Assembly (NCBI RefSeq): GCF_017104965.1
Contig: NZ_JAAGPR010000002.1
Coordinates: 124,001-188,000 of the forward strand
Source of the DNA: Paraburkholderia sp. Ac-20340
Lineage (GTDB): Bacteria > Pseudomonadota > Gammaproteobacteria > Burkholderiales > Burkholderiaceae
Length of the DNA stretch: 64,000 bases
Direction: 5' to 3'
Part shown: positions 1-9,863 of the stretch, piece by piece
Layout: every line of letters starts with the position of its first letter
Position numbering within the stretch: position 1 is the stretch's first letter
Program-made: the position numbers and the translations under genes
Notes under the pieces: generated by a model
The model's input: only the letters and a program-made list of their open reading frames with translations
Told to the model about the DNA's origin: nothing
The model's database searches: none

Positions 1-2
1 TC

Positions 3-359
3 GAATCGCATGATTTCGCGGCGGCGTCGAAACTCGCGGGCGATATCTCGTCGGTGATGCAGGTGGGCAACGTGCAGTTCTCGCTCTCGCCGGAAGCGCA
101 ACGTGCCGCCGAACAGAAACTCTCGACCCAGGCGATCGCATCGTTCCGCGACCAGGCATCGGCGGCGGCGCGCGCATTCGGCTACAGCAGCTATTCGATT
201 CGCGACGTGAACGTGGGCCACAACGGCGTCGCGCCGCGTCCGATGATGATGATGAGCGCACGCGCCGCCAGCGCCGACGCGAAGATGGCGCCCATGCCGC
301 TCGAAGGCGGCACATCGACCGTGACGGTGAACGTGTCGGGTTCGGTGCAGATGAAGTAA
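3..359 (+). CDS. SIMPL-domain (DUF541) protein, 3' end only
   Basis: The reading frame is open from the window edge to a TAA at 357-359, so only the C-terminal ~118 residues are present. They show the usual end of a SIMPL (DUF541) periplasmic protein: a segment with many Ala and Gln residues (PEAQRAAEQKL), then YSIRDVNVGHNG, then a run of Met residues (PMMMMSARA) and a final beta strand ending TVTVNVSGSVQMK. SIMPL proteins are secreted, with poorly defined roles in envelope or oxidative stress. A GTG (54) and an ATG (57) occur in frame but are internal. A strong terminator follows 17 bases after the stop. The family call rests on the tail alone. Confidence 0.75.
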   Translation, partial: ESHDFAAASKLAGDISSVMQVGNVQFSLSPEAQRAAEQKLSTQAIASFRDQASAAARAFGYSSYSIRDVNVGHNGVAPRPMMMMSARAASADAKMAPMPLEGGTSTVTVNVSGSVQMK

Positions 360-375
360 AGCGTACGCACCATAG

Positions 376-406
376 AAAAAGCCACGGCAAAAACCGTGGC
401 TTTTTT
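376..406. terminator. Bidirectional rho-independent terminator between SIMPL gene and lgt
   Basis: The stem GCCACGG/CCGTGGC (381-387 and 394-400) encloses a six-base A-rich loop. It is flanked by AAAAA on the left and TTTTTT on the right, so it can stop transcription on both strands. It lies between two convergent genes, which fits. Confidence 0.9.
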
Positions 407-445
407 ATTGGCCGCGTGCGGCGCAAGCGAATTAACGAACGCGCA

Positions 446-1357
446 TTAACTCTTCGCACCCACCGCTTGCGAAGCCGGGTTGCGCTTCGCGCGGCGATAC
501 GCCCAGATCATCAGCAGCACGCCTACGATGATCATCGGCAGCGAGAGCCATTGGCCCATCGACAGACCGAGTGCGAGCAGACCGAGGAAGTCGTCGGGTT
601 CACGCGCGAATTCCACCGTGAAACGCGCGAGACCATAGCCGATCAGGAACAGCGCCGAGATCGCGCCAACCGGACGCGGCTTGCGCGAGAACAGGATCAG
701 CACGATGAAGAGCGCGATGCCTTCGAGCGCGATTTCATAGAGTTCGGACGGATGGCGCGGCAGCAGGTGATACTGCATGAACACTTCGTTCAAATGCCAC
801 TTCGCGGCCAGCGCCGGATGCGTTTGCAGCCACGCGGCGTCGTCGTTGGCCGCGCCCGGGAACAGCATCGCCCACGGCGAATCGGGCGAAGTCACACGGC
901 CCCACAACTCGCCGTTGATGAAGTTGCCCAGACGCCCGGCGGCCAGACCCGTCGGCACCATCGGCGCGACGAAATCGGTGACCTGCAGCCACGTGCGCCC
1001 GCGTTGCCACGCGAACAGCACCATCGCGAAAGTCACGCCGAGAAAGCCGCCGTGGAACGACATGCCGCCTTCCCAGACCTTGAAGATGTCGAGCGGATGC
1101 GCGAAATACCAGCTTGCCTTGTAGAACAGCACATAGCCCAGACGGCCGCCGAGGATGGTGCCGAGCACGCCGTAGAACAGCATGTCGTCGATGTCTTTTG
1201 CGGTCCAGCCTTGCGCGGCCACGAAGGGCAGACGCAGGCGCAGGCGGCCGATCACGATCGCGAGAATGAAGCCGACGAGATACATCAGGCCGTACCAGCG
1301 CACGGCGAGCGGCCCCAGATGGATGGCGACAGGGTCGAAATTCGGGTGAATGAGCAT
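446..1357 (-). CDS. lgt: Phosphatidylglycerol--prolipoprotein diacylglyceryl transferase
   Basis: Lgt transfers diacylglycerol from phosphatidylglycerol to the lipobox cysteine of prolipoproteins. It is the first step of lipoprotein maturation in the inner membrane. The 303-residue product has the family length and several hydrophobic segments. It carries the signature blocks [21 protein letters not shown] and RHPSELYE, which contain the conserved His, Arg, Asn and Glu residues. The start ATG (1355-1357) gives [16 protein letters not shown], a typical Lgt N-terminus. The gene is transcribed away from the LysR gene and ends near the bidirectional terminator at 376-406. Confidence 0.97.
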   Translation of the reverse strand: MLIHPNFDPVAIHLGPLAVRWYGLMYLVGFILAIVIGRLRLRLPFVAAQGWTAKDIDDMLFYGVLGTILGGRLGYVLFYKASWYFAHPLDIFKVWEGGMSFHGGFLGVTFAMVLFAWQRGRTWLQVTDFVAPMVPTGLAAGRLGNFINGELWGRVTSPDSPWAMLFPGAANDDAAWLQTHPALAAKWHLNEVFMQYHLLPRHPSELYEIALEGIALFIVLILFSRKPRPVGAISALFLIGYGLARFTVEFAREPDDFLGLLALGLSMGQWLSLPMIIVGVLLMIWAYRRAKRNPASQAVGAKS

Positions 1358-1496
1358 CGTGGAAAGCGTTCTTGTCGGCGGTGAGCTGTGTAAGCGGATT
1401 GCAGGATGCGCCGCGGTTCGCGACGCCGAAGGCAGACATTATCGCCGACGCGAGGGGGCGCGAACCATTTTGCACATCTCGGGCGCAGCGCGAAGT

Positions 1497-2444
1497 TTAA
1501 GGGCCGGATATGAAACCCGCATGCGCGCGCACGATCTCGATAAAGGCCGCCAGCACCGGGCTCACTTCCGCCGCGCGCCACACGAGGCCGGTTTCGATCG
1601 TCGGTACGGTTTCGGCCAGCGGCCGGTAGACCACGCCCGTGCGCCGCAAATGGCGCAGCGATTGCGGCACGAGCGCCACGCCCATGCCCGCCGAAACGAG
1701 GCTCACGATCGTCTGCATCTGGATCGCCTCCTGCCCGACGCGCGGCGCGAGACCGGCCGCGCCGTAACAATCCATGATGGTGTCGTAGAAGCCCGGCGCG
1801 AGATGGCGCGGGAACACCACGAGCGGCGCCTCGGCGAGCTCGCGCAGACTCACGGGCGTGTCGCACCAGCCATCGTCCGTGGCACTGCCGGTGCGCGCCG
1901 CCAGCGCTGTGGGCATGGCGATCACCAGCGGCTCGCGCGCCACGCTCAGATACGTCAGATGCGCGGCATGGCGCGGCGGCACGGGCGCGATCACGAGCCC
2001 CGCGTCGATGCGGCCGGCCACGAGTTCCTCGACCTGCACGTCGCTCGTGGCCTCGGTCAGTTGCAGGCGCACGCGCGGATAGCGCGCGCCGAACTCGCGC
2101 AGCAGCGCGGGCAGCAAGCCGTAATCGGCGGTCGATACGAAGGCCAGCGCGAGCACGCCCGCCTCGCCGCGCGCGAGACTCTGCGCGAGCGGGCGCAGCG
2201 CTTCGGCGGCGGCCAGCAGACGGCGCACCTCGGGCAGCAGATCGGCGCCCACGGCGGTCAGTTCGACCGAGCGGCGCGTGCGGGCGAACAGATCGACGCC
2301 CAGCGTCTCCTCCAGCGCGCGGATCGCCTGCGAGAGCGGCGGCTGTGTCATCGACAGGCGCGCGGCGGCGCGGCCGAAGTGCTGCTCCTCGGCCACGGCG
2401 ACGAAGTAGCGCAACTGGCGCAGGTCGGGAATCGATGTACTCAT
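1497..2444 (-). CDS. LysR-family transcriptional regulator, divergent from ilvD
   Basis: A 315-residue LysR-type regulator. An N-terminal winged helix-turn-helix (LRQLRYFVAVAEEQHFGRAA ... SQAIRALEETLG, residues ~9-55) is followed by an effector-binding domain. The HFGRAAARLSMTQPP helix is typical of the subgroup that controls aromatic or organic-acid catabolism. The gene is back to back with ilvD across 168 bases containing palindromes, the usual arrangement when a LysR protein controls its divergent neighbour and itself. Control of ilvD is therefore inferred from position. The effector cannot be read from the sequence. Confidence 0.9.
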   Translation of the reverse strand: MSTSIPDLRQLRYFVAVAEEQHFGRAAARLSMTQPPLSQAIRALEETLGVDLFARTRRSVELTAVGADLLPEVRRLLAAAEALRPLAQSLARGEAGVLALAFVSTADYGLLPALLREFGARYPRVRLQLTEATSDVQVEELVAGRIDAGLVIAPVPPRHAAHLTYLSVAREPLVIAMPTALAARTGSATDDGWCDTPVSLRELAEAPLVVFPRHLAPGFYDTIMDCYGAAGLAPRVGQEAIQMQTIVSLVSAGMGVALVPQSLRHLRRTGVVYRPLAETVPTIETGLVWRAAEVSPVLAAFIEIVRAHAGFISGP

Positions 2445-2538
2445 AGCGCTATTGATACTTTTTACGACTCAATAAGCGACGAATAATATATTGGACATTG
2501 CGCTCGCGACACACCATTCTGTTTTGCACGAGTCGTGC
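2443..2538. promoter_or_regulatory. Palindromic operator region between the LysR gene and ilvD
   Basis: Three dyad elements are visible: ATAGCGCTAT (2443-2452, overlapping the LysR start codon); TATTGA-N13-TCAATA (2450-2474), which has the look of a LysR-type binding site; and GCACGA-G-TCGTGC (2526-2538), about 75 bases before the ilvD ATG. The stretch from 2451 to 2492 is AT-rich against its surroundings. Binding by the adjacent regulator is inferred. Confidence 0.5.
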
Positions 2539-2612
2539 GCATCGGCCAGGTCGCCCAGGTCGCCAACGACACGTCTGCGCCCGGCTCACAAAACACACAA
2601 CGGAGCGTCCCC

Positions 2613-4286
2613 ATGTCCTACAACCGTCGTTCGAAGCACATCACGCAAGGCGTCGCGCGCTCGCCGAACCGCTCGATGTATTACGCGCTCGGCTACGAGA
2701 AGGCCGACTTCGACAAGCCGATGATCGGCGTCGCCAACGGTCATTCGACCATCACGCCCTGCAACGCCGGCCTGCAGCGTCTGGCCGATGCCGCCGTGGC
2801 CGCCATCAAGGGCGCCGACGCCAATCCGCAGACCTTCGGCACGCCGACGATCTCCGACGGCATGTCGATGGGCACCGAGGGCATGAAGTACTCGCTGGTC
2901 TCGCGCGAAGTGATCGCCGATTGCATCGAGACCTGCGTGCAGGGCCAATGGATGGACGGCGTGGTGGTGATCGGCGGCTGCGACAAGAACATGCCGGGCG
3001 GCATGATCGCGCTCGCGCGCATCAACGTGCCGGGCATTTACGTGTATGGCGGCACGATCCGCCCGGGGCACTGGAAGGGCAAGGATCTGACCATCGTGTC
3101 GGCGTTCGAGGCGGTGGGCGAATTCACGGCCGGGCGCATGACCGAAGAGGACTTCGAGGGCGTCGAGAAAAACGCCTGCCCGTCCACGGGTTCGTGCGGC
3201 GGCATGTACACGGCCAACACGATGAGTTCGTCGTTCGAGGCGCTGGGCATGTCCCTGCTCTATTCGTCGACGATGGCGAATCCCGATCAGGAGAAGGTCG
3301 ATTCGGCGGCGGAATCGGCGCGCGTGCTGGTCGAGGCCGTGAAAAAAGACCTCAAGCCGCGCGACATCATCACGAAGAAGTCGATCGAAAACGCCGTGGC
3401 GCTGATCATGGCGACGGGCGGCTCGACCAATGCCGTGCTGCACTATCTGGCGATCGCGCACGCCGCGGAAATCGAATGGAACATCGACGACTTCGAGCGC
3501 ATGCGCAAGCGAGTGCCGGTGATCTGCGACCTCAAGCCTTCCGGTCAATACGTGGCGACCGATCTGCATGAGGCGGGCGGCATTCCGCAGGTGCTCAAGC
3601 TGCTGCTCGACGCGGGCATGCTGCATGGCGACTGCATGACCATCACGGGCCGCACGATCGCGGAAGAACTCAAGGACGTGCCCTCGAAGCCGCGCGCCGA
3701 CCAGAAGGTGATTTATCCGATCGACCAGGCGCTCTACAAGGAAGGCCATCTGGCGATCCTCAAGGGCAATCTCGCCACCGAAGGCGCCGTCGCCAAGATC
3801 ACCGGGCTGAAGAATCCGGTCATCACCGGTCCGGCGCGGGTGTTCGACGACGAGCAAAGCGCGATGGACGCCATCCTCGCCGACAAGATCAAGGCCGGCG
3901 ACGTCGTCGTGTTGCGCTATCTCGGGCCGAAGGGTGGGCCGGGCATGCCGGAGATGCTGGCGCCGACTTCGGCGATCATCGGCAAGGGGCTGGGCGAAAC
4001 GGTCGGCCTGATCACCGACGGGCGTTTCTCGGGCGGCACGTGGGGCATGGTGGTCGGCCACGTCGCGCCGGAAGCGTTCGATGGCGGCACGATCGCGCTG
4101 GTGCAGGAAGGCGATTCGATCACCATCGATGCGCACAAGTTGCTGCTGCAACTGAATATCGACGACGCCGAACTCGCGCGCCGCCGCGCCGCGTGGAAAC
4201 AACCCGCGCCGCGTTATACGCGCGGTGTGCTGGCGAAGTTCGCGGCGCTGACGCGCCCCGCGAATCTGGGCGCGGTGACGGGTTAG
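2613..4286 (+). CDS. ilvD: Dihydroxy-acid dehydratase
   Basis: IlvD dehydrates 2,3-dihydroxy-isovalerate and 2,3-dihydroxy-3-methylvalerate to the 2-keto acids, the third common step of valine and isoleucine synthesis. It is cytosolic and uses an Fe-S cluster and Mg. The start ATG at 2613 ([13 protein letters not shown]) is preceded by GGAG (2601-2604); the frame stays open upstream to 2535 without family resemblance. The product is 557 residues, normal for the [2Fe-2S] class. The three expected cluster cysteines are visible at C50 (ITPCNAG), C123 ([10 protein letters not shown]) and C195 ([10 protein letters not shown]). It is divergent from a LysR gene that may control it. Confidence 0.97.
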   Translation: MSYNRRSKHITQGVARSPNRSMYYALGYEKADFDKPMIGVANGHSTITPCNAGLQRLADAAVAAIKGADANPQTFGTPTISDGMSMGTEGMKYSLVSREVIADCIETCVQGQWMDGVVVIGGCDKNMPGGMIALARINVPGIYVYGGTIRPGHWKGKDLTIVSAFEAVGEFTAGRMTEEDFEGVEKNACPSTGSCGGMYTANTMSSSFEALGMSLLYSSTMANPDQEKVDSAAESARVLVEAVKKDLKPRDIITKKSIENAVALIMATGGSTNAVLHYLAIAHAAEIEWNIDDFERMRKRVPVICDLKPSGQYVATDLHEAGGIPQVLKLLLDAGMLHGDCMTITGRTIAEELKDVPSKPRADQKVIYPIDQALYKEGHLAILKGNLATEGAVAKITGLKNPVITGPARVFDDEQSAMDAILADKIKAGDVVVLRYLGPKGGPGMPEMLAPTSAIIGKGLGETVGLITDGRFSGGTWGMVVGHVAPEAFDGGTIALVQEGDSITIDAHKLLLQLNIDDAELARRRAAWKQPAPRYTRGVLAKFAALTRPANLGAVTG

Positions 4287-4371
4287 GCGGCGGGCCGCAG
4301 CGGGCCTTGAGCGCTAACGCGCTGTTTCATCGGCTGAAATCGTCGGTTAGATCGCCAGAAGCGAGACAAAT

Positions 4372-4402
4372 GGGCGCGTAGCCTGGCTGCGCGCCCTTTG
4401 CT
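4372..4402 (+). terminator. Weak hairpin terminator candidate after ilvD
   Basis: GGGCGCG (4372-4378) pairs with CGCGCCC (4390-4396) over an 11-base loop and is followed by TTTGCTT. The T tract is short and interrupted, so this is a modest candidate. It overlaps the promoter proposed for the cytochrome gene. Confidence 0.4.
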
Positions 4403-4404
4403 TC

Positions 4405-4410
4405 TATAAT
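4405..4410 (+). promoter_or_regulatory. Candidate -10 box upstream of the cytochrome c gene
   Basis: A consensus TATAAT lies 39 bases before the ATG at 4450. No convincing -35 hexamer stands 16-18 bases upstream, where the terminator-like stem lies. A sigma-70 promoter is plausible but unproven. Confidence 0.4.
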
Positions 4411-4449
4411 GCGACGACACAGCCGGCGACCACGCTGGCGGAGACCAGC

Positions 4450-4878
4450 ATGAAACTGAAGTCGCAAGCGAAGAACAAGACAGCGACGCCGGCCGCCCCG
4501 CTGGCTCAGATTGCAACGGTAGTGAGATCGGCAGTATGGCTATGCGCGCTGGCAGGCAGCGCCGCCCATGCGCAGAACGGCCCGGCCGCGATGGTCGCCA
4601 CCAGCGCTCCAGCCGCAACCAGCATGGCAAGCGGACTCGCGCTCGCCCAGCAGCAGAACTGCATGAGCTGTCATTCGGTGACGCGCACCTTCATGGGCCC
4701 GGCGCTACGCGATGTAGCGTCGAAGTACTCGGCCCGGCCCGAAGCGCAAACCTATCTCGCGCACAAGATCATGGAAGGCAGCAGCGGCGTGTGGGGCATG
4801 GTGCCCATGCCCGCCAACACGCAATTGAGCCCCGGTCAGGCGGCCATGCTGGCGAGCTGGATTCTTACGCTGAAATAA
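4450..4878 (+). CDS. Small periplasmic class I cytochrome c
   Basis: A 142-residue secreted monoheme cytochrome. An N-terminal hydrophobic stretch ends in a signal-peptidase site (AHA|Q, residues 39-42). The CMSCH heme-attachment motif follows at C71-H75, and a VPMPAN segment supplies the likely axial Met (M120), as in the c551/c552 group. It ends in a short helix (QAAMLASWILTLK). It probably shuttles electrons in the periplasm, but the partner oxidase or reductase is not encoded nearby. GGAGA precedes the ATG (4450). The gene stands alone between ilvD and a convergent DUF2486 gene. Confidence 0.85.
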   Translation: MKLKSQAKNKTATPAAPLAQIATVVRSAVWLCALAGSAAHAQNGPAAMVATSAPAATSMASGLALAQQQNCMSCHSVTRTFMGPALRDVASKYSARPEAQTYLAHKIMEGSSGVWGMVPMPANTQLSPGQAAMLASWILTLK

Positions 4879-4887
4879 CGCAGCAAC

Positions 4888-5409
4888 TCAGGCCGATGGC
4901 GGCGTGCCATGCGTCGCGCGCGCGTCCAGTTCCTCGCGCACGGCGGCCTTGACCCAGCCCTTGAGTTCGGTTTCGAGCGCGAGGCCAATCTCGCGCGAGA
5001 CCTGCCCCACGATCCAGTGCGAATGCTCCTGCATCGCGGCACTGCAGCGCTGCTCGATCACGCCACGGCCTTCGCCGGTCAGCCAACTGAGAGCGCGCCC
5101 GCGCAGACGCTCGACGAGTGCATCCGCGTCCTGTGCATAGAGCGCGTAGGTGTCCTGCGGTGCGGATTGAGGCTCGGGTTCCTGCGCGAGCGTCGGCTCG
5201 GGCACGGCATGCGCGGCCGCCATGGTTTCGGCAGTCGCCGGCGTGGCAACGGGCTCCGGCGCGGCATCCTGCACAGGCTGCTCGACCGGAAGCGTCTGCG
5301 CCTCGTGCACCCGCTCGAACGGCGAGCGGGCACGCAACAGATTGCCCGGAACCATGATGTCGCTCAAAAGCGGGATCGGCGCCTCATCAAGATCATGCAA
5401 CTCGGTCAC
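4888..5409 (-). CDS. DUF2486 family protein
   Basis: A 173-residue protein of unknown function resembling the Burkholderiaceae DUF2486 family. Residues ~1-25 are conserved-looking (DEAPIPLLSDIMVPG). A long Pro/Ala/Glu-rich low-complexity linker (~35-85) follows, then a helical C-terminal part (~90-165). No enzyme motif or membrane segment is seen. The start is GTG at 5409, chosen because AAGGAGG stands five bases upstream. It is last in the apparent operon pepA-holC-DUF2486, the only hint of its context. Confidence 0.75.
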   Translation of the reverse strand: MTELHDLDEAPIPLLSDIMVPGNLLRARSPFERVHEAQTLPVEQPVQDAAPEPVATPATAETMAAAHAVPEPTLAQEPEPQSAPQDTYALYAQDADALVERLRGRALSWLTGEGRGVIEQRCSAAMQEHSHWIVGQVSREIGLALETELKGWVKAAVREELDARATHGTPPSA

Positions 5410-5479
5410 GATCGCCTCCTTCGGATATCGATCAAACAGAAATCTCAGGCCAGCGGCGGCAAACCCTCACCGGCTGCGT

Positions 5480-5896
5480 TCAGCCGCCCTGCTTGTAGTT
5501 GTTCAGCGTATAACCGCGATCGCGATAGAAGCGATAACGCTCGCGGCCCGACGCCAGTTCCTCGGGCGCATCGCCGATCACTTCGAGCAGACGCTCGAAG
5601 CGCGCGAACTGCGGCGGCACCGCGGCGCCCAGATTGAGCAGCACGCGATGATGCGGCGCACGCTCGAGATCCGCCGCCAGCACGATAGGCGTCTGCGCGG
5701 CCAGCGCGTTATCGGCCATGCAGTGCGGCACGAACTCGAGCGGCGAGAACGTCCACAGCAGTTCGTCGAACGTGCGCAGGCGCGCCGGCTCGGCCAGCAC
5801 GACAACCTGCTGGTCGGCCAGATACGCCTTGCGCACGAGACGGCATGCGTACATCAGCGCATCGCCCACATTGGTGTGGAAGTCGATGCGCGTCAT
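5480..5896 (-). CDS. holC: DNA polymerase III chi subunit
   Basis: HolC is a clamp-loader accessory subunit that binds SSB and, through psi, links it to the DNA polymerase III holoenzyme. The 138-residue product has the family length and features: an N-terminal RIDFHTNV strand, the DALMYACRLVRKAYLADQQVVVL helix-strand, the FDELLWTFSPLEFVPH block and the late segment FARFERLLEVIGD. It lies 31 bases downstream of pepA on the same strand. The pepA-holC pairing is widely conserved in proteobacteria. Confidence 0.93.
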   Translation of the reverse strand: MTRIDFHTNVGDALMYACRLVRKAYLADQQVVVLAEPARLRTFDELLWTFSPLEFVPHCMADNALAAQTPIVLAADLERAPHHRVLLNLGAAVPPQFARFERLLEVIGDAPEELASGRERYRFYRDRGYTLNNYKQGG

Positions 5897-5927
5897 GCTT
5901 CCACCACCATCGGGTTCAAACTCGATG

Positions 5928-7439
5928 TCATTGCGCCGCGCGATCGATCAGGAACTGCGCGAGCAAAGGCACCGGACGGCCCGTTGCGCCCTTCGCTGCG
6001 CCGCCCTTCCACGCGGTGCCCGCGATGTCGAGGTGGGCCCACGGATAGGCTTCGGTAAAGCGCGACAGGAAGCACGCCGCCGTGACCGCACCGCCCGGAC
6101 GACCGCCGATATTGGCGATATCCGCGAAGTTCGACTTCAGCTGGTCCTGATACTCGTCGTCGAGCGGCAGGCGCCAGGCCGGGTCGCCGGCTTCGCGCGA
6201 CGCGTCGAGCAGTTCGCCCGCGAGCGCATCGTCCTTCGAGAACAGACCGCTGTTGTGATGACCGAGCGCAATGACGCAGGCGCCCGTCAGCGTGGCGATG
6301 TCGATCACCGCTGCCGGCTTGAAGCGTTCCACATACGTGAGCGCGTCGCACAGGATCAGACGGCCTTCGGCGTCGGTGTTCAGCACTTCGACCGTGAGAC
6401 CCGCCATCGTCGTGACGACGTCGCCAGGCTTGGTGGCGTTACCGGCCGGCATGTTCTCGCAGGTGGGAATGACGCCGATCACATTGAGCTTGAGGCCCAT
6501 TTCGGCCACCGCACGCATCGTGCCCAGCACCGAACCGGCGCCGCACATGTCGTACTTCATCTCGTCCATGCCCTCGCCGGGCTTGAGCGAAATGCCGCCC
6601 GTGTCGAACGTGATGCCCTTGCCGACCAGCACGACCGGCGCGGCTTTCGCGCTGGCGCCCTGATAGTGCATGACGATGAATTGCGGCGGTTCGACCGAGC
6701 CCTTTGTTACAGAAAGAAACGAGCCCATCTTGAGCGCTTCGATCTGACGCTGGCCCAGCACTTCGACCTTGAGCTTCCAGTCGCGCGCGAGCTTCTTGGC
6801 CGTGGCGGCCAGATAGGTCGGCGTGCAGACGTTGCCCGGCAGGTTGCCGAGGTCGCGCGTGAGGTCCATGCCGTTGGCCAGCGCCACGGCCTGCTTGGCG
6901 GTGACCTTGGCGACCTTTTCTTCCGCGGCGTCCACGCTGAAGACGACGCGCTTGAGCGCGCGCTGCGTGACGTCCGGCTTGCTCTTCATCTGCGTGAAGC
7001 GGTAGGTCTCGTTGCGCAGCGCGAGAATCGCGGCGCGCACGCCCCAGTCGCCGGTGCGCTCCTTGATGGGCAACTGCGCGAGCGAGAACGTCACCTGGGC
7101 GATGCGCGTGCCGAGAATCGCGCGCCATGCGGCCCGAACCGCTTCGCCATAGGCCTTCTGGCCGAATGCATCCTGCTTGCCGAGGCCGACCAGCAGCACC
7201 CGCGAGGCGCCGATACCGGTCACTTCCGGCAGGAACAAGGTCGACCCGGGCTTGCCGTCCATGTCGCCGGCCTTGACGACGCGGGCGATCGTGCCGCCGA
7301 GTGCGCTGTCGATCACGAATGCCGGGCCGGAGAGGGTTTGCGCTTCGAAGACACCGACCACGACGCAATCCGACTTGCCGGTCAGGAAGGGGCCTTCCCC
7401 GCCTTTGCTCCAATCACAGGCTTTTATGCTAAAGTCCAT
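5928..7439 (-). CDS. pepA: Leucyl aminopeptidase (M17, cytosol aminopeptidase)
   Basis: PepA removes N-terminal residues from peptides using two divalent metals. In some bacteria it also binds DNA as an architectural factor. The 503-residue product shows the M17 signature [14 protein letters not shown] and the metal-binding block [16 protein letters not shown] with [13 protein letters not shown]. The N-terminal macro-like domain (~1-170) is present. The ATG at 7439 gives [10 protein letters not shown]. It heads the pepA-holC-DUF2486 unit and is divergent from lptF across 134 bases. Confidence 0.97.
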   Translation of the reverse strand: MDFSIKACDWSKGGEGPFLTGKSDCVVVGVFEAQTLSGPAFVIDSALGGTIARVVKAGDMDGKPGSTLFLPEVTGIGASRVLLVGLGKQDAFGQKAYGEAVRAAWRAILGTRIAQVTFSLAQLPIKERTGDWGVRAAILALRNETYRFTQMKSKPDVTQRALKRVVFSVDAAEEKVAKVTAKQAVALANGMDLTRDLGNLPGNVCTPTYLAATAKKLARDWKLKVEVLGQRQIEALKMGSFLSVTKGSVEPPQFIVMHYQGASAKAAPVVLVGKGITFDTGGISLKPGEGMDEMKYDMCGAGSVLGTMRAVAEMGLKLNVIGVIPTCENMPAGNATKPGDVVTTMAGLTVEVLNTDAEGRLILCDALTYVERFKPAAVIDIATLTGACVIALGHHNSGLFSKDDALAGELLDASREAGDPAWRLPLDDEYQDQLKSNFADIANIGGRPGGAVTAACFLSRFTEAYPWAHLDIAGTAWKGGAAKGATGRPVPLLAQFLIDRAAQ

Positions 7440-7573
7440 CGCGCTTGTCCTCGGATAAAATCAGGGCTTAGGATGAAAGCCGCAATTATCCGCTATTTTT
7501 ACCGCGGCGGCTCCTGGGCGGTAGCGCGAGCAGCGCGGCGCCCGGCGCAGGCCGCCCGCCCAGCCCATCTAGA

Positions 7574-8674
7574 ATGATCTTCGAACGTTCCCTGCAGCGC
7601 GAACTCGCGTACACGGCTGGCGCCGTGTTCATGGTTCTGCTCACGATCATGCTGACGACGATGATGATCCGCATCGTCGGCTTTGCTGCGTCTGGCCAGA
7701 TCGACCCGCGCGACGTGCTGGTCCTGATCGGCCTGACCGTGATCGGCTACCTCGCCGTCATGCTCATCGTCACGCTTTTCGTGTCGATCCTGTTTGTGCT
7801 CACGCGCTGGTACAAGGATTCTGAAATGGTCGTCTGGCTCGCCTCCGGGGTGAGCCTCACGCGCCTGATCAAGCCGATCGCCGTGTTCTCCACGCCGATC
7901 ATCCTGTTGATCGTGTTCTTCGCGCTCGTTGGCTGGCCGTGGTCGAACGCGCAGAGCAAGCTGATCCGCGCACGCTTCCAGCAGCGCGACGAAGTCTCGC
8001 TGCTCGCGCCGGGCCAGTTCCGCGAATCGCCCACCACGCACCGCGTTTTCTTCATCGAAAGCATGAGCCCCGACCAGGGCCGCGTGGAGAACGTGTTCGT
8101 CACGAGCACGGAAAACGGCAAGGTCAACGTGATCGTCTCGAAAACCGGTCACACGGAAACCACCAGGAACGGCGATCGTTTCGTCGTGCTGGAAAACGGC
8201 CGCCGCTACGACGGCGAACCGGGCCACCCCGACTTCCGCATCACCGAATTCCAGCGTTACGGCGTGAAGGTCCAGAGCCAGCCCGTGGTCAATACGCCCA
8301 CGTCGAGCACCACGTCCACGCCGGATCTCCTGCGCAATCCGACCAACGACAACCTCGGCGAATTCGCCTGGCGCGTGGGTCTGCCGCTGATCGCGATCAA
8401 TCTGATGCTGCTGGCGATCCCCCTCGCGTACCAGAACCCGCGCCGCAGCCGCACCATCAACCTCGTGATGGCCGTGCTGATCTATCTGACCTATTCGAAC
8501 CTGCTCAACGTCGTGCAGTCGCAGATCGAGCAAGGCAAGCTGTCGTTCGGCGTCGGCCTTGTGTCGCTGCACCTGATTGTGCTCGCGCTTGTCGCCTTTA
8601 TTTTCTGGCTGCGTGTGCGCAACCGGCCGCTCTTTACCCGCGCGATGTTCCGCCGCGCGTCGCAGGGGAACTGA
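7574..8674 (+). CDS. lptF: LPS export ABC transporter permease LptF
   Basis: LptF is one of the two permease subunits of LptB2FG, which extracts LPS from the inner membrane and passes it to the LptC-LptA bridge. The 366-residue protein has the YjgP/YjgQ layout: an N-terminal IFERSLQRELAYTAGAVF helix, three TM segments before residue ~125, a central periplasmic jellyroll domain (~125-265), and three C-terminal TM segments. lptG follows after three bases, so the two are co-translated. It is divergent from pepA, a common arrangement in proteobacteria. No strong ribosome-binding site precedes the ATG. Confidence 0.95.
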   Translation: MIFERSLQRELAYTAGAVFMVLLTIMLTTMMIRIVGFAASGQIDPRDVLVLIGLTVIGYLAVMLIVTLFVSILFVLTRWYKDSEMVVWLASGVSLTRLIKPIAVFSTPIILLIVFFALVGWPWSNAQSKLIRARFQQRDEVSLLAPGQFRESPTTHRVFFIESMSPDQGRVENVFVTSTENGKVNVIVSKTGHTETTRNGDRFVVLENGRRYDGEPGHPDFRITEFQRYGVKVQSQPVVNTPTSSTTSTPDLLRNPTNDNLGEFAWRVGLPLIAINLMLLAIPLAYQNPRRSRTINLVMAVLIYLTYSNLLNVVQSQIEQGKLSFGVGLVSLHLIVLALVAFIFWLRVRNRPLFTRAMFRRASQGN

Positions 8675-8677
8675 CCG

Positions 8678-9826
8678 ATGCGCATCTACGAGAAATACTT
8701 TGCGCGTCAGGTCTATCTGACGTTCATCTTCATTCTGTTCGCCTTCTCCGGCCTGTTCTTCTTCTTCGACCTGATCAACGAGTTGAACTCGGTCGGCCAC
8801 GGCAACTACAAGTTCACCTACGCGGTGCTGCGCGTGGCGCTGCAGGCGCCCTCGCGGCTCTATGAAATCATTCCGGTCGCCGCGCTGATTGCCGCCATCT
8901 ACGTGTTCGCGCAGATGGCCGCCAGCTCGGAATTCACCATCTTCCGCGTCTCCGGCCTCGCGACCGGCCAGGCGCTGCGCTCGCTGCTGAAGATCGGCGT
9001 GCCGCTCGTGCTGCTCACGTATCTGATCGGCGAAGTGGTCGGTCCTTACACCGATCAGCTTTCCGAGAAGGTGCGTCTGGAAGCGCTCGGTTCGGCGGTG
9101 TCGACCGACTTCAAGTCGGGCGTCTGGGTCAAGGACACGCTCACTACGCGCGCGGATGGCCAGCAGGCCACGCGCTTCGTCAACGTGGGCGAGCTGCAGC
9201 CGGACGCGACCATCACGAACGTGCGCATCTACGAGTTCGATTCGCAGTTCCGCCTTTCGAACGTGCGCGTGGCCAAGAGCGGCAAGTTCCAGCCGCCGGG
9301 CCACTGGCTGCTCAAGGACGTGACCGATACCGAACTGATCGGCGTGCCGCCGCCGCAGAACCAGCCGACCGATGCGCTCGCGCCGGTCTATCGCGCAACG
9401 CAGACTTCCACGCCCGAATATTCGCTGCGCTCGGAACTCACGCCGCAGATTCTTTCGGTGCTGCTGGTGTCGCCGGACCGCATGTCGATGTTCAACCTGT
9501 TCCGCTACATCCAGCATTTGACGGAAAACCATCAGGACACGCAGCGCTATGAAATCGCGCTGTGGCGCAAGCTGCTCTACCCGTTCGCGGTGTTCGTGAT
9601 GCTGGTGCTGTCGCTGCCGTTCGCGTATCTGCATACGCGTGCGGGCGTGGTGGGCGTGAAGGTGTTCGGCGGGATCATGCTGGGGATGAGCTTCCAGCTC
9701 GTCAACACGCTGTTCTCGCACATCGGCAATCTGAATACCTGGCCCGCGCCGCTCACGGCGGCCACGCCCGGGTTGATCTATCTGGCGCTCGGGCTGCTGG
9801 GCTTGAAGTGGGTGGACCGGCACTAG
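8678..9826 (+). CDS. lptG: LPS export ABC transporter permease LptG
   Basis: The second permease of the LptB2FG lipopolysaccharide exporter. The 382-residue product begins MRIYEKYFARQVYLTFIF. It has TM helices at ~13-35, ~55-80 and ~100-125, a periplasmic beta domain (~130-290), and C-terminal TM helices (~300-380) including KLLYPFAVFVMLVLSLPFAY. It starts three bases after the lptF stop. No lptB is nearby, as is usual. Confidence 0.95.
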   Translation: MRIYEKYFARQVYLTFIFILFAFSGLFFFFDLINELNSVGHGNYKFTYAVLRVALQAPSRLYEIIPVAALIAAIYVFAQMAASSEFTIFRVSGLATGQALRSLLKIGVPLVLLTYLIGEVVGPYTDQLSEKVRLEALGSAVSTDFKSGVWVKDTLTTRADGQQATRFVNVGELQPDATITNVRIYEFDSQFRLSNVRVAKSGKFQPPGHWLLKDVTDTELIGVPPPQNQPTDALAPVYRATQTSTPEYSLRSELTPQILSVLLVSPDRMSMFNLFRYIQHLTENHQDTQRYEIALWRKLLYPFAVFVMLVLSLPFAYLHTRAGVVGVKVFGGIMLGMSFQLVNTLFSHIGNLNTWPAPLTAATPGLIYLALGLLGLKWVDRH

Positions 9827-9863
9827 CCGGGTTAGCGCAGACAGGCTCTTTGGGATCGCAAAG

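Noticed and set aside
2586..4202. A 538-codon open frame antisense to ilvD
   Set aside because: It is a codon-bias shadow of ilvD, with His/Arg/Asp-rich composition and no recognisable domain.
5718..7577. A 619-codon plus-strand frame opposite pepA
   Set aside because: It is antisense to pepA and holC, with composition typical of a shadow frame.
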